DNA from: Labilithrix sp.
GTDB taxonomy: Bacteria > Myxococcota_A > Polyangia > Polyangiales > Polyangiaceae
Assembly: GCA_019637155.1 (NCBI GenBank)
Contig: JAHBWE010000003.1
Span: forward strand, 248,001 to 312,000
DNA length: 64,000 nt
Direction: 5' to 3'
Below the pieces are notes generated by a model. It saw only the letters and a program-made list of their open reading frames with translations. It did not search any database and was not told the origin of the DNA. Both the position numbers and the translations under genes were made by a program. Shown here in pieces: positions 7,929 through 17,835 of this stretch (position 1 is the stretch's first letter; each line of letters starts with the position of its first letter).

Positions 7929-9905
7929 ATGGCAGGGACAGCCCAGGCCGCCGAGCTTATCCACTGCGATCGATGCTCCGGACATTACGTCGTGGACGCA
8001 TCGGGCGACGGAAAGCCGCGCGTCCGCTGCAACAAGTGCGGGCACCTGCGCGAGACCGCCGCAGGGATGGAGCCGGCGCCCATGTCCGTGCCGGGCAAGT
8101 GGACGGTCATCGGACCCGACGGCAAGGCGATGTCGTTCGACACGTGGGAGGAGCTCACGGAGTCGCGACGCCCGAGCGCGATCACGACGACGGCGAAGGC
8201 GATCGAGGAGACGAAGGAGATCCCGAAGGACAAGAAGTCCGCGAGCGCGCTCCTCGACATCACGCCCGAGCCCCATAGGGCACCCGAGGCGCACAAAGCG
8301 CCCGAGGGGCAGCCGAAGGCGAAGCTCGCGCTCGCCGACATGGACAGCGCGCTCGACATGGGCGAGGTCGGGAACAAGCCGCGGCGCTCGACCCTGACCT
8401 CCACGCTGACGTCGACGCTCACGCCCGGCTCCGCGAAGCCGGGCAGCGATCGCCTCGAGCCGCTCCCGATCCGATCCTTCAGCCAGTCGCCGAAGACGCA
8501 GAACTCCCCGAAGGTGGAGTGGGCCCCGCGCATGGACAGCAAAGCGCCGACCAAGTCCGACACGGCGCCGCGCAGCGACGTCGACAACACGCTCCGCGTC
8601 GAGGTGGCGCCGCCCACCGCGCGCGTGATGGAGGCCGATCGCCCGACCGCGCCGAACGTGACCGCGGCCGACGACAGCATCGACGAGCTCGATCCCGACT
8701 CGCTGATCGAGGACGGCGACGACGACGACGAGGCGGCGCCGCTCTCGCTGAGGGACGCGGTGCCCGAGAGCTCGGGCGACGTGCTCGGCGACGAAGACCT
8801 CGAAGACGACGAGGAGCCGAACCCGCACGAGGCGCTGTCGATCCGCGATCTCGTCGTCGTGCCCGCCGTCGCGCCGAACGACGCGCGGCCCGCGACCTCG
8901 CGGCCCCCCGCGCCGAAGACGGAGCCGCCGAAGTCGCAAGCGCCGCCGCCGCCCGTCACGAAGTCGCAAGCGCCGCCGCCGCCCGCGGCGAAGTCGCAGG
9001 CGCCGCCTCCCGCGGCCGCGAAGTCGCAAGCGCCGCCGCGCCCGCAGTCCCTCTCGCGTCCGGACATCCCTCCGCCGCCGCGTCCTCCCGCGACGTCGAT
9101 CCCGGCGATCTCCGAGAGCGATCCCGAGGACACGCAGCGCCGCCGCCGGCCCACCTCCGATCCCGCGATGACGCGCGGTTGGATCCTCGGCGGCGTCGCG
9201 CTGGTCGTTCTCCTCGGCATCGCGTACCGCGTCGCGACGCCCGATCCGCCGCAGCCGAAGCCAGCGCCGACGGTCGCGACGACGGTACCGCCGACGCCGG
9301 TCACGACGCCGCCGCCTCCTGCGCCGGCCCCGGCACCCGCCCCGGAGCCGACGTCGTCGGAGGCGATCGCGGTCGACCTCCCGAGCGCGACGCCGCCGGC
9401 GCCCACGCCGCCGACGGTCACGAACAACGACCATCCGGTCGTGACGACGCCGCAACCGACGCCCACGCCGGTCGGCGACAAGCCGCCCACGACGCCGGCG
9501 CCCGCGCCGGCCCCCGCGCCGAAGCCGACGGTCGCCGCCACCGACTCGCCGGGCTCGATGTCGGACCTCCTCGACAAGGCCGGCGCCGCGCGGCGCAAGG
9601 GCGACTACGCGACGGCGCGCGAGCTCTACCAGCGTGTCATCGCGATGAGCCCCGCGAACGTCGAAGCCAACGGCGGCCTCGGCGACGTCGCGCGCGCGCA
9701 GGGCGACCTCGCCGCGGCGAAGGCGAGCTACGAGCGCGCCCTCGCCGCGAGCCCGACGTACACGCCGGCCCAGCTCGGCCTCGCCGACGTCGAGTGGGAG
9801 CAGGGCAACCGCCCGAGCGCCACGAAGCGCTACGCCCAGGTCGTCGACCGAATGGGCGATCGCGCCCCGCAACGCGCGAAGGACCGCGCCGGCGCGGGCA
9901 ACTGA
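7929..9905 (+). CDS. Zinc-ribbon / GYF-like / membrane / TPR protein
   Basis: Function unknown; the architecture is typical of large myxobacterial genomes. The N-terminus (residues 12-45) has a CxxC...CxxC zinc ribbon (CDRCSGHY and CNKCGH). It is followed by a GYF_2-like stretch (KWTVIGPDGKAMSFDTWEEL). Then comes a long disordered region of about 330 residues rich in P, A, D and E, including a KSQAPPPP repeat coded four times near 8935-9035. One membrane helix (WILGGVALVVLLGIAYRVA, about residue 420) precedes a second proline-rich linker. The C-terminal 110 residues form about three tetratricopeptide repeats (AARRKGDYATARELYQRVIA). The topology places the TPRs across the membrane from the zinc ribbon. 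Confidence 0.85.
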   Translation: MAGTAQAAELIHCDRCSGHYVVDASGDGKPRVRCNKCGHLRETAAGMEPAPMSVPGKWTVIGPDGKAMSFDTWEELTESRRPSAITTTAKAIEETKEIPKDKKSASALLDITPEPHRAPEAHKAPEGQPKAKLALADMDSALDMGEVGNKPRRSTLTSTLTSTLTPGSAKPGSDRLEPLPIRSFSQSPKTQNSPKVEWAPRMDSKAPTKSDTAPRSDVDNTLRVEVAPPTARVMEADRPTAPNVTAADDSIDELDPDSLIEDGDDDDEAAPLSLRDAVPESSGDVLGDEDLEDDEEPNPHEALSIRDLVVVPAVAPNDARPATSRPPAPKTEPPKSQAPPPPVTKSQAPPPPAAKSQAPPPAAAKSQAPPRPQSLSRPDIPPPPRPPATSIPAISESDPEDTQRRRRPTSDPAMTRGWILGGVALVVLLGIAYRVATPDPPQPKPAPTVATTVPPTPVTTPPPPAPAPAPAPEPTSSEAIAVDLPSATPPAPTPPTVTNNDHPVVTTPQPTPTPVGDKPPTTPAPAPAPAPKPTVAATDSPGSMSDLLDKAGAARRKGDYATARELYQRVIAMSPANVEANGGLGDVARAQGDLAAAKASYERALAASPTYTPAQLGLADVEWEQGNRPSATKRYAQVVDRMGDRAPQRAKDRAGAGN

Positions 9906-9938
9906 CCGCCGACGCGCGGCGGTTACTTCGCGCGGCGG

Positions 9939-10868
9939 TTACTTCGCGTGCTCGGCGGCGTTCATCGCGTCGACGCGCTTGCGCGTCACGGCGAGGGGCG
10001 GGACGTTCCACTTCGCGCGCTCTTCGTCGGTCACGCTCGGGTCGACGTCGTAGAGGACCCACGTGTCCGAGCCGTGCGCCTTCCGGAACTGGGTCCCGTA
10101 GAGCTGGGGTTTTCCGCTGTTCATCAGCTCGCGATCCTTCGAGGCGGCCGCGAGCCACTTCGCGCGCTTGTGGCGCGGATCGAGCTTCACCGCCTCGAGC
10201 GCGAGGCGATGCGAGGTCTGGAAGTCTTCGATCGTGTCGCCGTGCTGGAAGATCATCGCCGCGTGGAAGTAGTCGTCGGCCGCCTTCGCGCCGCCGGCGG
10301 CCACGATCTGCGTCGTGCGCTCGCGCCGCGCCGCGTCGCGCGCGGCGATGACCGACCAGTCGATCTTCGAGGGATCGGCGACCGCGCGATCGCGCTGGTC
10401 CTCCTGGTACATCGTGAAGAGCTCCTGGTTCAGTGTGCGCACGTAGGCCTCGCGCGCGGCCTTCGCGTTCGCGACGAGCGCGGCCCAACGCGCGTCGGCG
10501 CGGAGGCCCGCGAGATCGCCGTCACGCTCGAGATGCTCGACGTCGCGGTACCCGCGCTCGATCGCGCGCGCGAGCAGCTCGAAGGCCGCGTCGACCTTGG
10601 CGTCGAGCGCGTGGCAACAGGCGGCGTCGTACGCGTCCCCCTCGCTGCCGGACGCGAGCACCTCGCCGTCGGCGAAGAGGCGGCCACACTCGGCGTAGCT
10701 CTTCTTCTGGTAAGCCGCGCGAGCGTCGGCCCGGATCAGCGCGGCCTTCGTCGCGTCCCGCGGAGCGGGCAGCGGCGCCGACGACCTGGCGGGCTGACAG
10801 CCGATCGCGAGCACCACGAACACCGTCCTCGCGAGTGAGCTCGATGCGTAGAAGGCGAAGTCAGGCAA
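9939..10868 (-). CDS. Putative lipoprotein with TPR-like helices
   Basis: No specific function is recognised. The N-terminus has a hydrophobic stretch ending [14 protein letters not shown] (VFVVLAIGC), which fits a lipobox, so the mature protein would be lipid-anchored from that cysteine. The following helices ([38 protein letters not shown]) look like degenerate TPR or 'TPR end-of-group' helices. The C-terminal region has [14 protein letters not shown], a pattern I associate with uncharacterised proteins of DUF6624 type (weak). The start is uncertain: TTG 10868 overlaps the hutH stop, and an internal GTG is possible. A 17-base duplication just past the stop repeats the gene's last codons. 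Confidence 0.65.
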   Translation of the reverse strand: MPDFAFYASSSLARTVFVVLAIGCQPARSSAPLPAPRDATKAALIRADARAAYQKKSYAECGRLFADGEVLASGSEGDAYDAACCHALDAKVDAAFELLARAIERGYRDVEHLERDGDLAGLRADARWAALVANAKAAREAYVRTLNQELFTMYQEDQRDRAVADPSKIDWSVIAARDAARRERTTQIVAAGGAKAADDYFHAAMIFQHGDTIEDFQTSHRLALEAVKLDPRHKRAKWLAAASKDRELMNSGKPQLYGTQFRKAHGSDTWVLYDVDPSVTDEERAKWNVPPLAVTRKRVDAMNAAEHAK

Positions 10869-12420
10869 GTGGGCCGACGGTCTTCGTGACGGAGGTGATG
10901 AGCTCGCCTGTCGCGATGAGTTGGGTGGCGGCTTCGATGTCGCCGTAGAGGGGGCGGTCGCCGGTCATGGGGGCGATCTTCGTGCGGACGGTGGTGAGCG
11001 CGGCTTCGACGCCCTTCGCTGGGCGGAGGGGGGCGCGCTGGTCGAGGCCGGCGGCGGCGGTCATGAGCTCGATCGCGAGGCAGGCGCGGACGTTCCTCAC
11101 CACGTCGCGGAGCTTCTTCGCGCTCACCGAGCCCATCGAGACGTGGTCCTCCTTGCCGGCCGAGGACGGGATCGAGTCGACGCTCGCCGGGTGCGCGAGC
11201 ACCTTGTTCTCGCTCACGAGGGAGGCGCTCGTCACCTGCGCGATCATGAAGCCGGAGTGGAGACCGCTCTTCGGGCCCGCGGGCGCGAGGAACGCGGTGA
11301 GGCCGGTCGACAGCGCCGGGTTCACGAGCTGCTCGACGCGGCGCTCGCTGATGTTCGCGAGCTCCGCCGCCGCCATCGCGGCGAGGTCGAGCGCGAGCGC
11401 GAGCGGCTGGCCGTGGAAGTTGCCGCCGCTGATGATCTCCGTCTCGCCGCGATCGACGAAGACGGAGGGGTTGTCGGTGACCGCGTTGACCTCGCGCTCG
11501 AGGACGGAGCGGACCCACGCGAGCGCGTCGCGTGTCGCGCCGTGGACCTGGGGCATGCAGCGCAAGGAATATGCATCTTGCACCTTTCCGCAGTCCTTGT
11601 GGCTCTCCATGATCTCGCTCTCGGTGAGGAGCGCGCGGAGGTTCGCGGCGACCGCCTTCTGGCCCGGGTGCGGGCGGGCCTCGTGGAGGCGCTCGTCGAA
11701 GGGGCGGCTCGTGCCCTTGAGCGCCTCGAGGCTCATCGCGCCCGCGATGTCGGCCGCGGTCGCGAGGCGCTCCGCCTCGAGGAGCGCGAGCGTGCCGAGC
11801 GACGCCATGTACTGCGTGCCGTTGATGAGCGCGAGGCCCTCCTTCGCCTCGAGCACCACCGGCGTGACGCCGGCTTCGCGGAGGACCTCGAGGCTGGGAC
11901 GGAAGGGGCCGTCGCCGCGGCGCGCCTCCCCTTCTCCGATCATCGCGAGCGCGAGGTGCGCGAGCGGCGCGAGATCGCCGGAGGCGCCGACGGAGCCTTG
12001 CGACGGGATGCGCGGATGGACCTCCGCGTTCAGCATCGCGACGAGGACGTCGAGGACCTCGGCGCGGACGCCGGAGTGGCCGAGCGCGAGGACCTGCGCG
12101 CGGAGGAGCATCATCCCGCGGACCTCGGCGTTGCCGAGCTCGGGGCCGACGCCGGTCGAGTGCGAGCGGACGAGGTTCTGCTGCAGCTCGCGCACGTCCG
12201 CCGCGCTGATGCGCGTCTCGGAGAGCGCGCCGAAGCCGGTGTTCACGCCGTAGACGCGCGGCGCGTCGTCGCCTTGCTTCGCGATCGCGTCGATCGCCGC
12301 GCGCGATCGCAGGACCTTCGCGCGCGCTTCGTCCGCGCACATGACGGGGCGTCCGCGGACGGCGACGTCTTCGAGGTCGAGGAGGGAGATGGGCCGACCG
12401 ACGTAGACCGGAGCCGTCAT
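10861..12420 (-). CDS. hutH: Histidine ammonia-lyase
   Basis: Cytosolic enzyme that deaminates L-histidine to urocanate, the first step of histidine utilisation. The Ala-Ser-Gly triad that cyclises into the MIO cofactor is visible in [12 protein letters not shown] at about residues 146-148, the expected position. The N-terminal catalytic tyrosine lies in VYGVNTGFG and later conserved blocks include NGTQYM and DNPSVF. The length of 519 residues is normal. The start ATG 12420 has no competing upstream start. No hutU, hutI or hutC gene lies beside it, so the pathway is encoded elsewhere or is incomplete. Tyrosine or phenylalanine ammonia-lyase paralogues share the fold, but the overall pattern favours HutH. 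Confidence 0.92.
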   Translation of the reverse strand: MTAPVYVGRPISLLDLEDVAVRGRPVMCADEARAKVLRSRAAIDAIAKQGDDAPRVYGVNTGFGALSETRISAADVRELQQNLVRSHSTGVGPELGNAEVRGMMLLRAQVLALGHSGVRAEVLDVLVAMLNAEVHPRIPSQGSVGASGDLAPLAHLALAMIGEGEARRGDGPFRPSLEVLREAGVTPVVLEAKEGLALINGTQYMASLGTLALLEAERLATAADIAGAMSLEALKGTSRPFDERLHEARPHPGQKAVAANLRALLTESEIMESHKDCGKVQDAYSLRCMPQVHGATRDALAWVRSVLEREVNAVTDNPSVFVDRGETEIISGGNFHGQPLALALDLAAMAAAELANISERRVEQLVNPALSTGLTAFLAPAGPKSGLHSGFMIAQVTSASLVSENKVLAHPASVDSIPSSAGKEDHVSMGSVSAKKLRDVVRNVRACLAIELMTAAAGLDQRAPLRPAKGVEAALTTVRTKIAPMTGDRPLYGDIEAATQLIATGELITSVTKTVGPLA

Positions 12421-13063
12421 GGGGTTTTCGGCTCAATTAGCACAAAAGGAAACCGGTCGTCCGTCCGTGGAGCGAGGGTTGCTCGCTTGCCTCCGCGGAC
12501 TTGTCCGCGGCGGCTTCCACGATCGGTACGACCGGCAATTCGCGCTGGGGAGAGCGCGCAGCGTAACGATGGGTTGTCGCTTCGACGGTGCTTCGTGTTC
12601 GTGTCTCCTCGTCGGGCTCTCCTCTCCCCGGATTCCCGGCGGAGACGTCATCGCGCGGGATCGTTCACCGGGCGTGCAGTCTCGGGCTAGGAGCGGTTCG
12701 ATTCGGTCCGACTGGGACACACATGTAGCATCTCTCGATCCACCGACTCACCTGGGATCCACCAGCTGTAACTCATCGAAATGACGTCATCCGTAGGTAT
12801 GATCATGTGAGGTAGTGGCGATCCATATGGGACGCGAACGATCCATCGGTGGCGATCCAGGCGGGTGCCGGCGAGGACGGTGACGCCGAAGTCGAGTCGA
12901 CCCAACGGGGCCCCACTCCGAGACGCCGAAGCCGAGACGACGCCGTGCCAGGCCCATAAAAAGAAAGCCTCCTCCTTCGAAGGTGTCGGGGAACGCGCCA
13001 CGCGAGGGCTCGAAAAAAACGAGCCCGGTCTTCGAACGTGTTGGGCGCGACGCGGGGGCGACT
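12421..13063. other. 643-bp intergenic region between divergent hutH and a beta-barrel gene
   Basis: I see no convincing gene here. The GC content is lower than in the flanking genes and codon bias is lost in all frames. A perfect inverted repeat, CCGCGGAC-TT-GTCCGCGG, lies at 12493-12510, 73 bases upstream of the hutH start, and could be an operator or an RNA hairpin. The stretch just upstream of hutH (12421-12460) is A/T-richer and probably holds its promoter. GTGGCGATCCA occurs twice near 12815-12860. Open frames on both strands in this interval look random. Confidence 0.5.
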
Positions 13064-14749
13064 ATGCTGCGCGGCCGCATGCGCCGGCTCCTCGCTCTCT
13101 TCGCGATCGCCGGCGTGCTCGTCGTGTCGCGCGCGCGGGCAGAAGAGGAGGCGCCGGCCGATCTCGACGCGCTCAAGATCGACATCGGGCGCCGCGCGCC
13201 GCCGCCGGCCGAGGCCGACACGTACCGGCTCGTGATCCACGGCGAGCACCAGATCCGGCTCCAGGGGCAGCGGAGCTTCCCGCTCGTCGCGACCGCGAGC
13301 GCGCAGGCGGCGCGGCCCGGGCTCGAGGCGCAGTCGCTCGGGCAGAACGGGTTCGTCACCCACTGGCTCCGCGTGACGCCGGTGCTGCAGCTCAAGGAGT
13401 CGCTGTCGATCGTCGGGCAGCTCGATCTCACCGGGCTCGTCGTCGGCGACAAGGCGCGCGGCGTGAGCGCCGACGAGACGCCGCGCGACGAGCTGAACGG
13501 GTTCGGCAACCTGCAGCCGCGCTGGCTCTATGCAGAATACAAGCTTCCGTTCGGCTACGCGCGCCTCGGACAGCAGCCGAACCACTGGGGGATGGGCGTC
13601 GTCTTCAACGACGGCGATCACCCGACCCTCTTCGGCGACTACCGCTACGGCTCGATCAGCGAGCGCCTCCTCCTCGCGACGAAGCCGGGCGGCAAGGACA
13701 GCGACTTCAACCTCTCCTTCGCCGCCGACCTCGTCTTCCGCGATCAGCTCGCGCGCCTGACGCGCGGAGAGCAGGCGCTGCAAGGGATCGTCGCGGCGTA
13801 CTGGGAGCACGGCGCCGATCGGCTCGGCGTGTTCACCACCTTCCGGCACCAGACGAGCGATCGCGCCGCCGCGGCGCCGTTCGCGACGTTCAAAGACGAG
13901 CTCGACCAGATCACGATCGACCTCCACGGCCGCGTCACGAAGCAGGTCCCCGGCGATCGGCGCGCGTTCCTCTACGCCGAGGCCGAGGCCGCCTACGTGA
14001 TCGGGTCGACCGATCTCGCGCGCAGCGCGGCGCAGGCGACGACGCAGATCCGCGCCTACGGCGGGGCGGCGAAGCTCGGCGTCATGCACCTCCACCGCGG
14101 CGCGCAGGAGGGCTGGACCCTCCCGCGCGATCCGCGGCGCGCGCCGGACGGCCCCGCCTACGGCGACCTGATCGGCGAGCTCGAGATCGGCTACGCCTCG
14201 GGCGACGCCGATCCGTACGACGGCACGCTGAAGCGCTTCACGTTCGATCCGAACCACCGCGTCGGCCTCCTCCTCTTCGACGAGGTCCTCCGCTTCCAGA
14301 CCGCGCGCTCCGCGACGGCGGCGGCGGACCCGAGCCTCGCGTCGTCCTCGCGCGTCGTGCCGGGCGCGCCCGCCGATCTGCTCCCCTCCAACGGCGGCGT
14401 CTTCGGCGCGCAGTACGTGAACCCCACCGTCACGTATCGACCGCGCGGGTGGCTCGACTTCAAAGGCGGCGTCGTCGTCGCGCAGGCGACGAGCGAGATC
14501 GTCGACCCGTACCAGGTCGCGACCCGCGGCTCGTACGTGAGCTACCGCGGCGGGAGCCCGAAGCGGCGCGACCTCGGCGTCGAGCTCGACGGCGGCTTCG
14601 AGGTGCGCGTGCCGCTCGAGTACGGCATCACGACGCAGGTCGGCGCGCAGGCCGGCGTCCTCTTCCCGGGTGGCGCGCTCGAGGACGCGGCGGGGAACAC
14701 GATCTCGACGCAATGGATCGCCGTCGGCCGCCTGGGCCTCCAGTTCTAG
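13064..14749 (+). CDS. Exported beta-barrel (porin-like) protein
   Basis: A predicted outer-membrane protein of 561 residues with unknown substrate. A signal peptide follows the start (RRLLALFAIAGVLVVSRARA, AxA cleavage). The mature chain shows repeated amphipathic strands with aromatic ends (LYAEYKLPFGYARLGQQPNHWGMG..., DLGVELDGGFEVRVPLEYGI) and terminates in LGLQF, the C-terminal phenylalanine typical of outer-membrane barrels. I chose ATG 13064 because the upstream extension to 12983 is poorly biased; ATG 13079 is also possible. The next gene, a large lipoprotein, follows after 2 bases, so the two are probably co-transcribed. Confidence 0.75.
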   Translation: MLRGRMRRLLALFAIAGVLVVSRARAEEEAPADLDALKIDIGRRAPPPAEADTYRLVIHGEHQIRLQGQRSFPLVATASAQAARPGLEAQSLGQNGFVTHWLRVTPVLQLKESLSIVGQLDLTGLVVGDKARGVSADETPRDELNGFGNLQPRWLYAEYKLPFGYARLGQQPNHWGMGVVFNDGDHPTLFGDYRYGSISERLLLATKPGGKDSDFNLSFAADLVFRDQLARLTRGEQALQGIVAAYWEHGADRLGVFTTFRHQTSDRAAAAPFATFKDELDQITIDLHGRVTKQVPGDRRAFLYAEAEAAYVIGSTDLARSAAQATTQIRAYGGAAKLGVMHLHRGAQEGWTLPRDPRRAPDGPAYGDLIGELEIGYASGDADPYDGTLKRFTFDPNHRVGLLLFDEVLRFQTARSATAAADPSLASSSRVVPGAPADLLPSNGGVFGAQYVNPTVTYRPRGWLDFKGGVVVAQATSEIVDPYQVATRGSYVSYRGGSPKRRDLGVELDGGFEVRVPLEYGITTQVGAQAGVLFPGGALEDAAGNTISTQWIAVGRLGLQF

Positions 14750-14751
14750 TC

Positions 14752-17700
14752 ATGCGCTTCTTCTTCTCATCGTCAGGGGCTCCGCCCCCGACACCCCCGC
14801 CCCAGACACGGCCCTCGAAGGCTCGGGGCGCTTCGCGCCCGCTTGCGCGGCCGCTTCTGGGGCCCCTCTTGCTCGCTCTCGTGTTGCTCGCTCTCGTGGT
14901 CGCGTGCTCGGTGGACGTTGCGCCGATCGGGCTGCGCGCGACGCCGGGGGGGAGTGGGCCGGTCGTGCGGTTCGACGTGCCGCGGGACTTGCCGCTGCCG
15001 AACGACGTCGCGACCGTCGCGGATCCGACGAGCCGCACCGGGAAGCGGCCGAGCCCGCCGCTCGACGGCGCGACGGCGATGGAGCGGCGGCTCCGCGCCG
15101 ATCTCGCGGCGCTCGAGGGGTGGGGGCTCTCCTCTTCCATCAGCGTCGGGTTCGAGCGCAGCCCGACGACGGACGTGCGCGATCCGGCGATCGACGTCGA
15201 CGCGGTCTTCACGCGGATGGCGACCGACGAGCACGATCCCGCGAACGATCCGATCTACGTCGTGAACCTCTCGACCGGGATCCCCGCGCTGCTCGACGTC
15301 GGCGCCGGCTACTCGCCGCTCACGGTCCGCGATCCGTGGCGCTACGGACCCGGCGATCGCAAGGCGAGCGAGTCGAACCTGATCTTCGAGACGGTCGAGG
15401 AGGGCGCCGGCCTCCCCTTCTTCGCGTACGAGCCGCGCCTCGATCGCGACTTCGACGGCGTGCTCGATCACCCGAACGTCCACGACTGGTACGAGCGCGA
15501 GACCGACACGCTCCTGCTCCGACCGATCGTGCCGCTCGCGGAGATGACGGAGTACGCCGTCGTCCTGACCGATCGGCTGCGCGCGAAGGACGGGCAGCCG
15601 GTGCGCTCGCCGTTCGAGGCGATCCATCATCCCACCCAGCGCGCCGGCGTCGCGCGCCTCCTGGACTGGCTCACCGACAACCGCCTCGCGAGCTACTACG
15701 GCGACATCGCCGGGACCGGCCTCGAGCACGTCACGTTCGTGTGGACGTTCACGACCCAGCCCGCAGAGGACGACCTCCGTCTCCTCCGCGAAGGCCTCGC
15801 CGGAAACGGTCCGCTCGGGAACCTCTCGCGCGTGACCCCCGCCGCGATCGAGGGCACGCGCGACGTCGATCGCACGTGCGCGGGGCCGCTCTTGAAGCAG
15901 GCGCTCGGCCTCGACGACGCCAGCGTCGCGGCGGTGAACGCGTCGCTCGAGCACGCCGGACGCATCGTCGCGGGATCGTTCCGCTCGCCCTACCTCCTCG
16001 GCGATCCCGCCGCGCCCGATCCCGACGCGCGCTTTCAAATCGACCTGAAGAGCGGCGCCGGCGACGTGCGCTCCGACGACGTGCAGTTCGTGCTCGTCCT
16101 TCCGAAGTCGTCCGCGACGCGCGCGGCGCCGTTCCCGGTCGTGGTCTGGGGCCACGACGTCGGGCACCACGCGGAGGACGCGCTCCTCTACGGCGGCGAC
16201 TACGCGCGTCAGGGCGTCGCGTTCCTCGCGTACAACCTGCCGGGCCGCGGCCTCGTCCTCGACGACGCGGCGAAGGGCGCGCTCGCGGCGAGCTGCACCG
16301 ACGGGCTCCTCGGCGGCCGCGCGCGCGGCGCCGACCTCGGCGGCTGGTGGACCGGTCACGTCGCGCACGATCGCGACGTGCTCCGCCAGGGCGCGGTCGA
16401 CGGGCTCAACGTCGTGCGCTTGCTCCGCGCCGGCGCCTTCCCCGACGTCGGCGGCGAGGCCGCGCCGATCTTCGTCGCGGGGATGGGGCTCGGCGCGATC
16501 ACGAGCACGCTCGTCGGCGCGGCCGATCCGGGCGTGCGCGCGACGGCGTCGATCGCGGGCGGGGGCGGGCTCGTCGCCGACGTCGCGCTCCGCTCCGCCG
16601 CGACGTCGAACGCGGAGGTCCTCGGCCCGTGGGTCTTCGCCGTCCCCGCCGGCGAGCGCGCCGACTCGCGCTGCCGCGATCCTCAGCGCACGGTCCGTGT
16701 CGCCGCGTCCGGACGCGAGCTCGAGATCGCGTGCCTCGAGCCGGCGGAGCTCGGACCCGATCGCACGATCGTCGTCACGAACGTCACCGCGAGCCAGCTC
16801 CGCTGCGCGCGGAGCGATCGCGACGGACGGTTCTCGATCGCGATCCCGACCTCGATCGGCGATCGCCTCGACGTGCAGGTCTACGACGGCCCCGACGCGG
16901 TCGGGTCCTACGCGCGCTGCAACCCGAAGGAGGGCGCGCCGATCGGCCGGCGCATCCAGAGCGTCGAGCCCAACACCGAGTCGGCGCTCGTCGCTCCTTC
17001 GAACGGGCTCGGCATCCGCCGCCAGTCGCCCGCGCTGCGGCGCTTCCGCGATCTCGCGCAGGCGGTGATCGATCCCGCCGATCCGGCCGTCGTCGCGGCG
17101 CGGTTCGGCGCGGAGGGGCGCGCGCTCCTCGTCACCGCGACGATCGGCGACGCGGAGTTCCCGGTGTCGGCGCAGCACGCGCTCGCGCGGGCCGCCGGCG
17201 CGCTGCCGTTCATGCCGCCGGCGTCGGTCGAGCGCCTCCCCGCCTACGCGGACCACGCGGCGCCGCGCGATCTCTACGAGCGCCTGGGCCGCCGCGCGCC
17301 GATGCGATGGCTCGTCGACACCGGCACGACGGAGGGGATCGCGCGCTTCGGCAAGACGCGCGCGGGCGCGGAGTGCCGCGCGAACTCGACGTGCGCGGGC
17401 GCGCCCGCGATCGACCCGTACGCGTGCGCGACCGCGCTCTTCGATCCCGACTGGACGAGCGAGGGCGTGCTCCCGTTCGAGCAGCCGCACCCCGACGTGC
17501 CGCTCCGCCTCGCGCGGATCGCGGGCCGGCGCACGACCGACGCGAGCACGCTCGCCGCGACGTGGGAGCCGCGCCTCCGCGGCGTGCCGTTCGCGCCGGA
17601 CGCGGCGGGGTGGAACGCGTCGCAGCCATTGCTCGCGCTGTTCCACGGGTACACCGCGCCGGAGGGCGCGCACGGCTGGATCGCGGGCGACGCCTGCCGC

Positions 17701-17835
17701 GCGTGGGACCACACCACCTACCGGAACGCGCTCCTCGCGCGGTTCTTCGCGACGAACGGGATCGATCTCCGGTACCTCAGCCACCCGAACACGCACGGCT
17801 GCCTCGCGGTCGGCAGCTGCGACTTCTTCGAGTGA
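14752..17835 (+). CDS. Large lipoprotein with alpha/beta-hydrolase fold
   Basis: A surface or periplasmic lipoprotein of about 1027 residues, probably an esterase or lipase-like enzyme (inference). After a proline-rich head, a hydrophobic segment ends LVLLALVVAC, a good lipobox. The first 350 residues resemble the N-terminal domain seen in large bacterial 'virulence factor lipase' proteins (IYVVNLSTGIPALLDVG, LRPIVPLAEMTEYAVVLTDRL). An alpha/beta-hydrolase core follows: a strand with VVWGHDVGHH (oxyanion region) and IFVAGMGLGAITSTL, where the nucleophile elbow reads GMGLG rather than GxSxG. The serine is therefore missing or lies elsewhere. The true start could be downstream of 14752, because the first 90 bases are low-complexity. 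Confidence 0.7.
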   Translation: MRFFFSSSGAPPPTPPPQTRPSKARGASRPLARPLLGPLLLALVLLALVVACSVDVAPIGLRATPGGSGPVVRFDVPRDLPLPNDVATVADPTSRTGKRPSPPLDGATAMERRLRADLAALEGWGLSSSISVGFERSPTTDVRDPAIDVDAVFTRMATDEHDPANDPIYVVNLSTGIPALLDVGAGYSPLTVRDPWRYGPGDRKASESNLIFETVEEGAGLPFFAYEPRLDRDFDGVLDHPNVHDWYERETDTLLLRPIVPLAEMTEYAVVLTDRLRAKDGQPVRSPFEAIHHPTQRAGVARLLDWLTDNRLASYYGDIAGTGLEHVTFVWTFTTQPAEDDLRLLREGLAGNGPLGNLSRVTPAAIEGTRDVDRTCAGPLLKQALGLDDASVAAVNASLEHAGRIVAGSFRSPYLLGDPAAPDPDARFQIDLKSGAGDVRSDDVQFVLVLPKSSATRAAPFPVVVWGHDVGHHAEDALLYGGDYARQGVAFLAYNLPGRGLVLDDAAKGALAASCTDGLLGGRARGADLGGWWTGHVAHDRDVLRQGAVDGLNVVRLLRAGAFPDVGGEAAPIFVAGMGLGAITSTLVGAADPGVRATASIAGGGGLVADVALRSAATSNAEVLGPWVFAVPAGERADSRCRDPQRTVRVAASGRELEIACLEPAELGPDRTIVVTNVTASQLRCARSDRDGRFSIAIPTSIGDRLDVQVYDGPDAVGSYARCNPKEGAPIGRRIQSVEPNTESALVAPSNGLGIRRQSPALRRFRDLAQAVIDPADPAVVAARFGAEGRALLVTATIGDAEFPVSAQHALARAAGALPFMPPASVERLPAYADHAAPRDLYERLGRRAPMRWLVDTGTTEGIARFGKTRAGAECRANSTCAGAPAIDPYACATALFDPDWTSEGVLPFEQPHPDVPLRLARIAGRRTTDASTLAATWEPRLRGVPFAPDAAGWNASQPLLALFHGYTAPEGAHGWIAGDACRAWDHTTYRNALLARFFATNGIDLRYLSHPNTHGCLAVGSCDFFE

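Noticed and set aside
9911..9945. 17-base direct duplication at the 3' end of the TPR-like lipoprotein gene
   Set aside because: Only two copies, past the stop codon; probably slippage with no function.
12433..12720. 95-codon minus-strand frame upstream of hutH
   Set aside because: No codon bias, no ribosome site and no protein-like pattern. It lies in the low-GC intergenic region.
12687..13001. 104-codon minus-strand frame in the same intergenic region
   Set aside because: Composition looks random and it overlaps the probable promoter of the beta-barrel gene.
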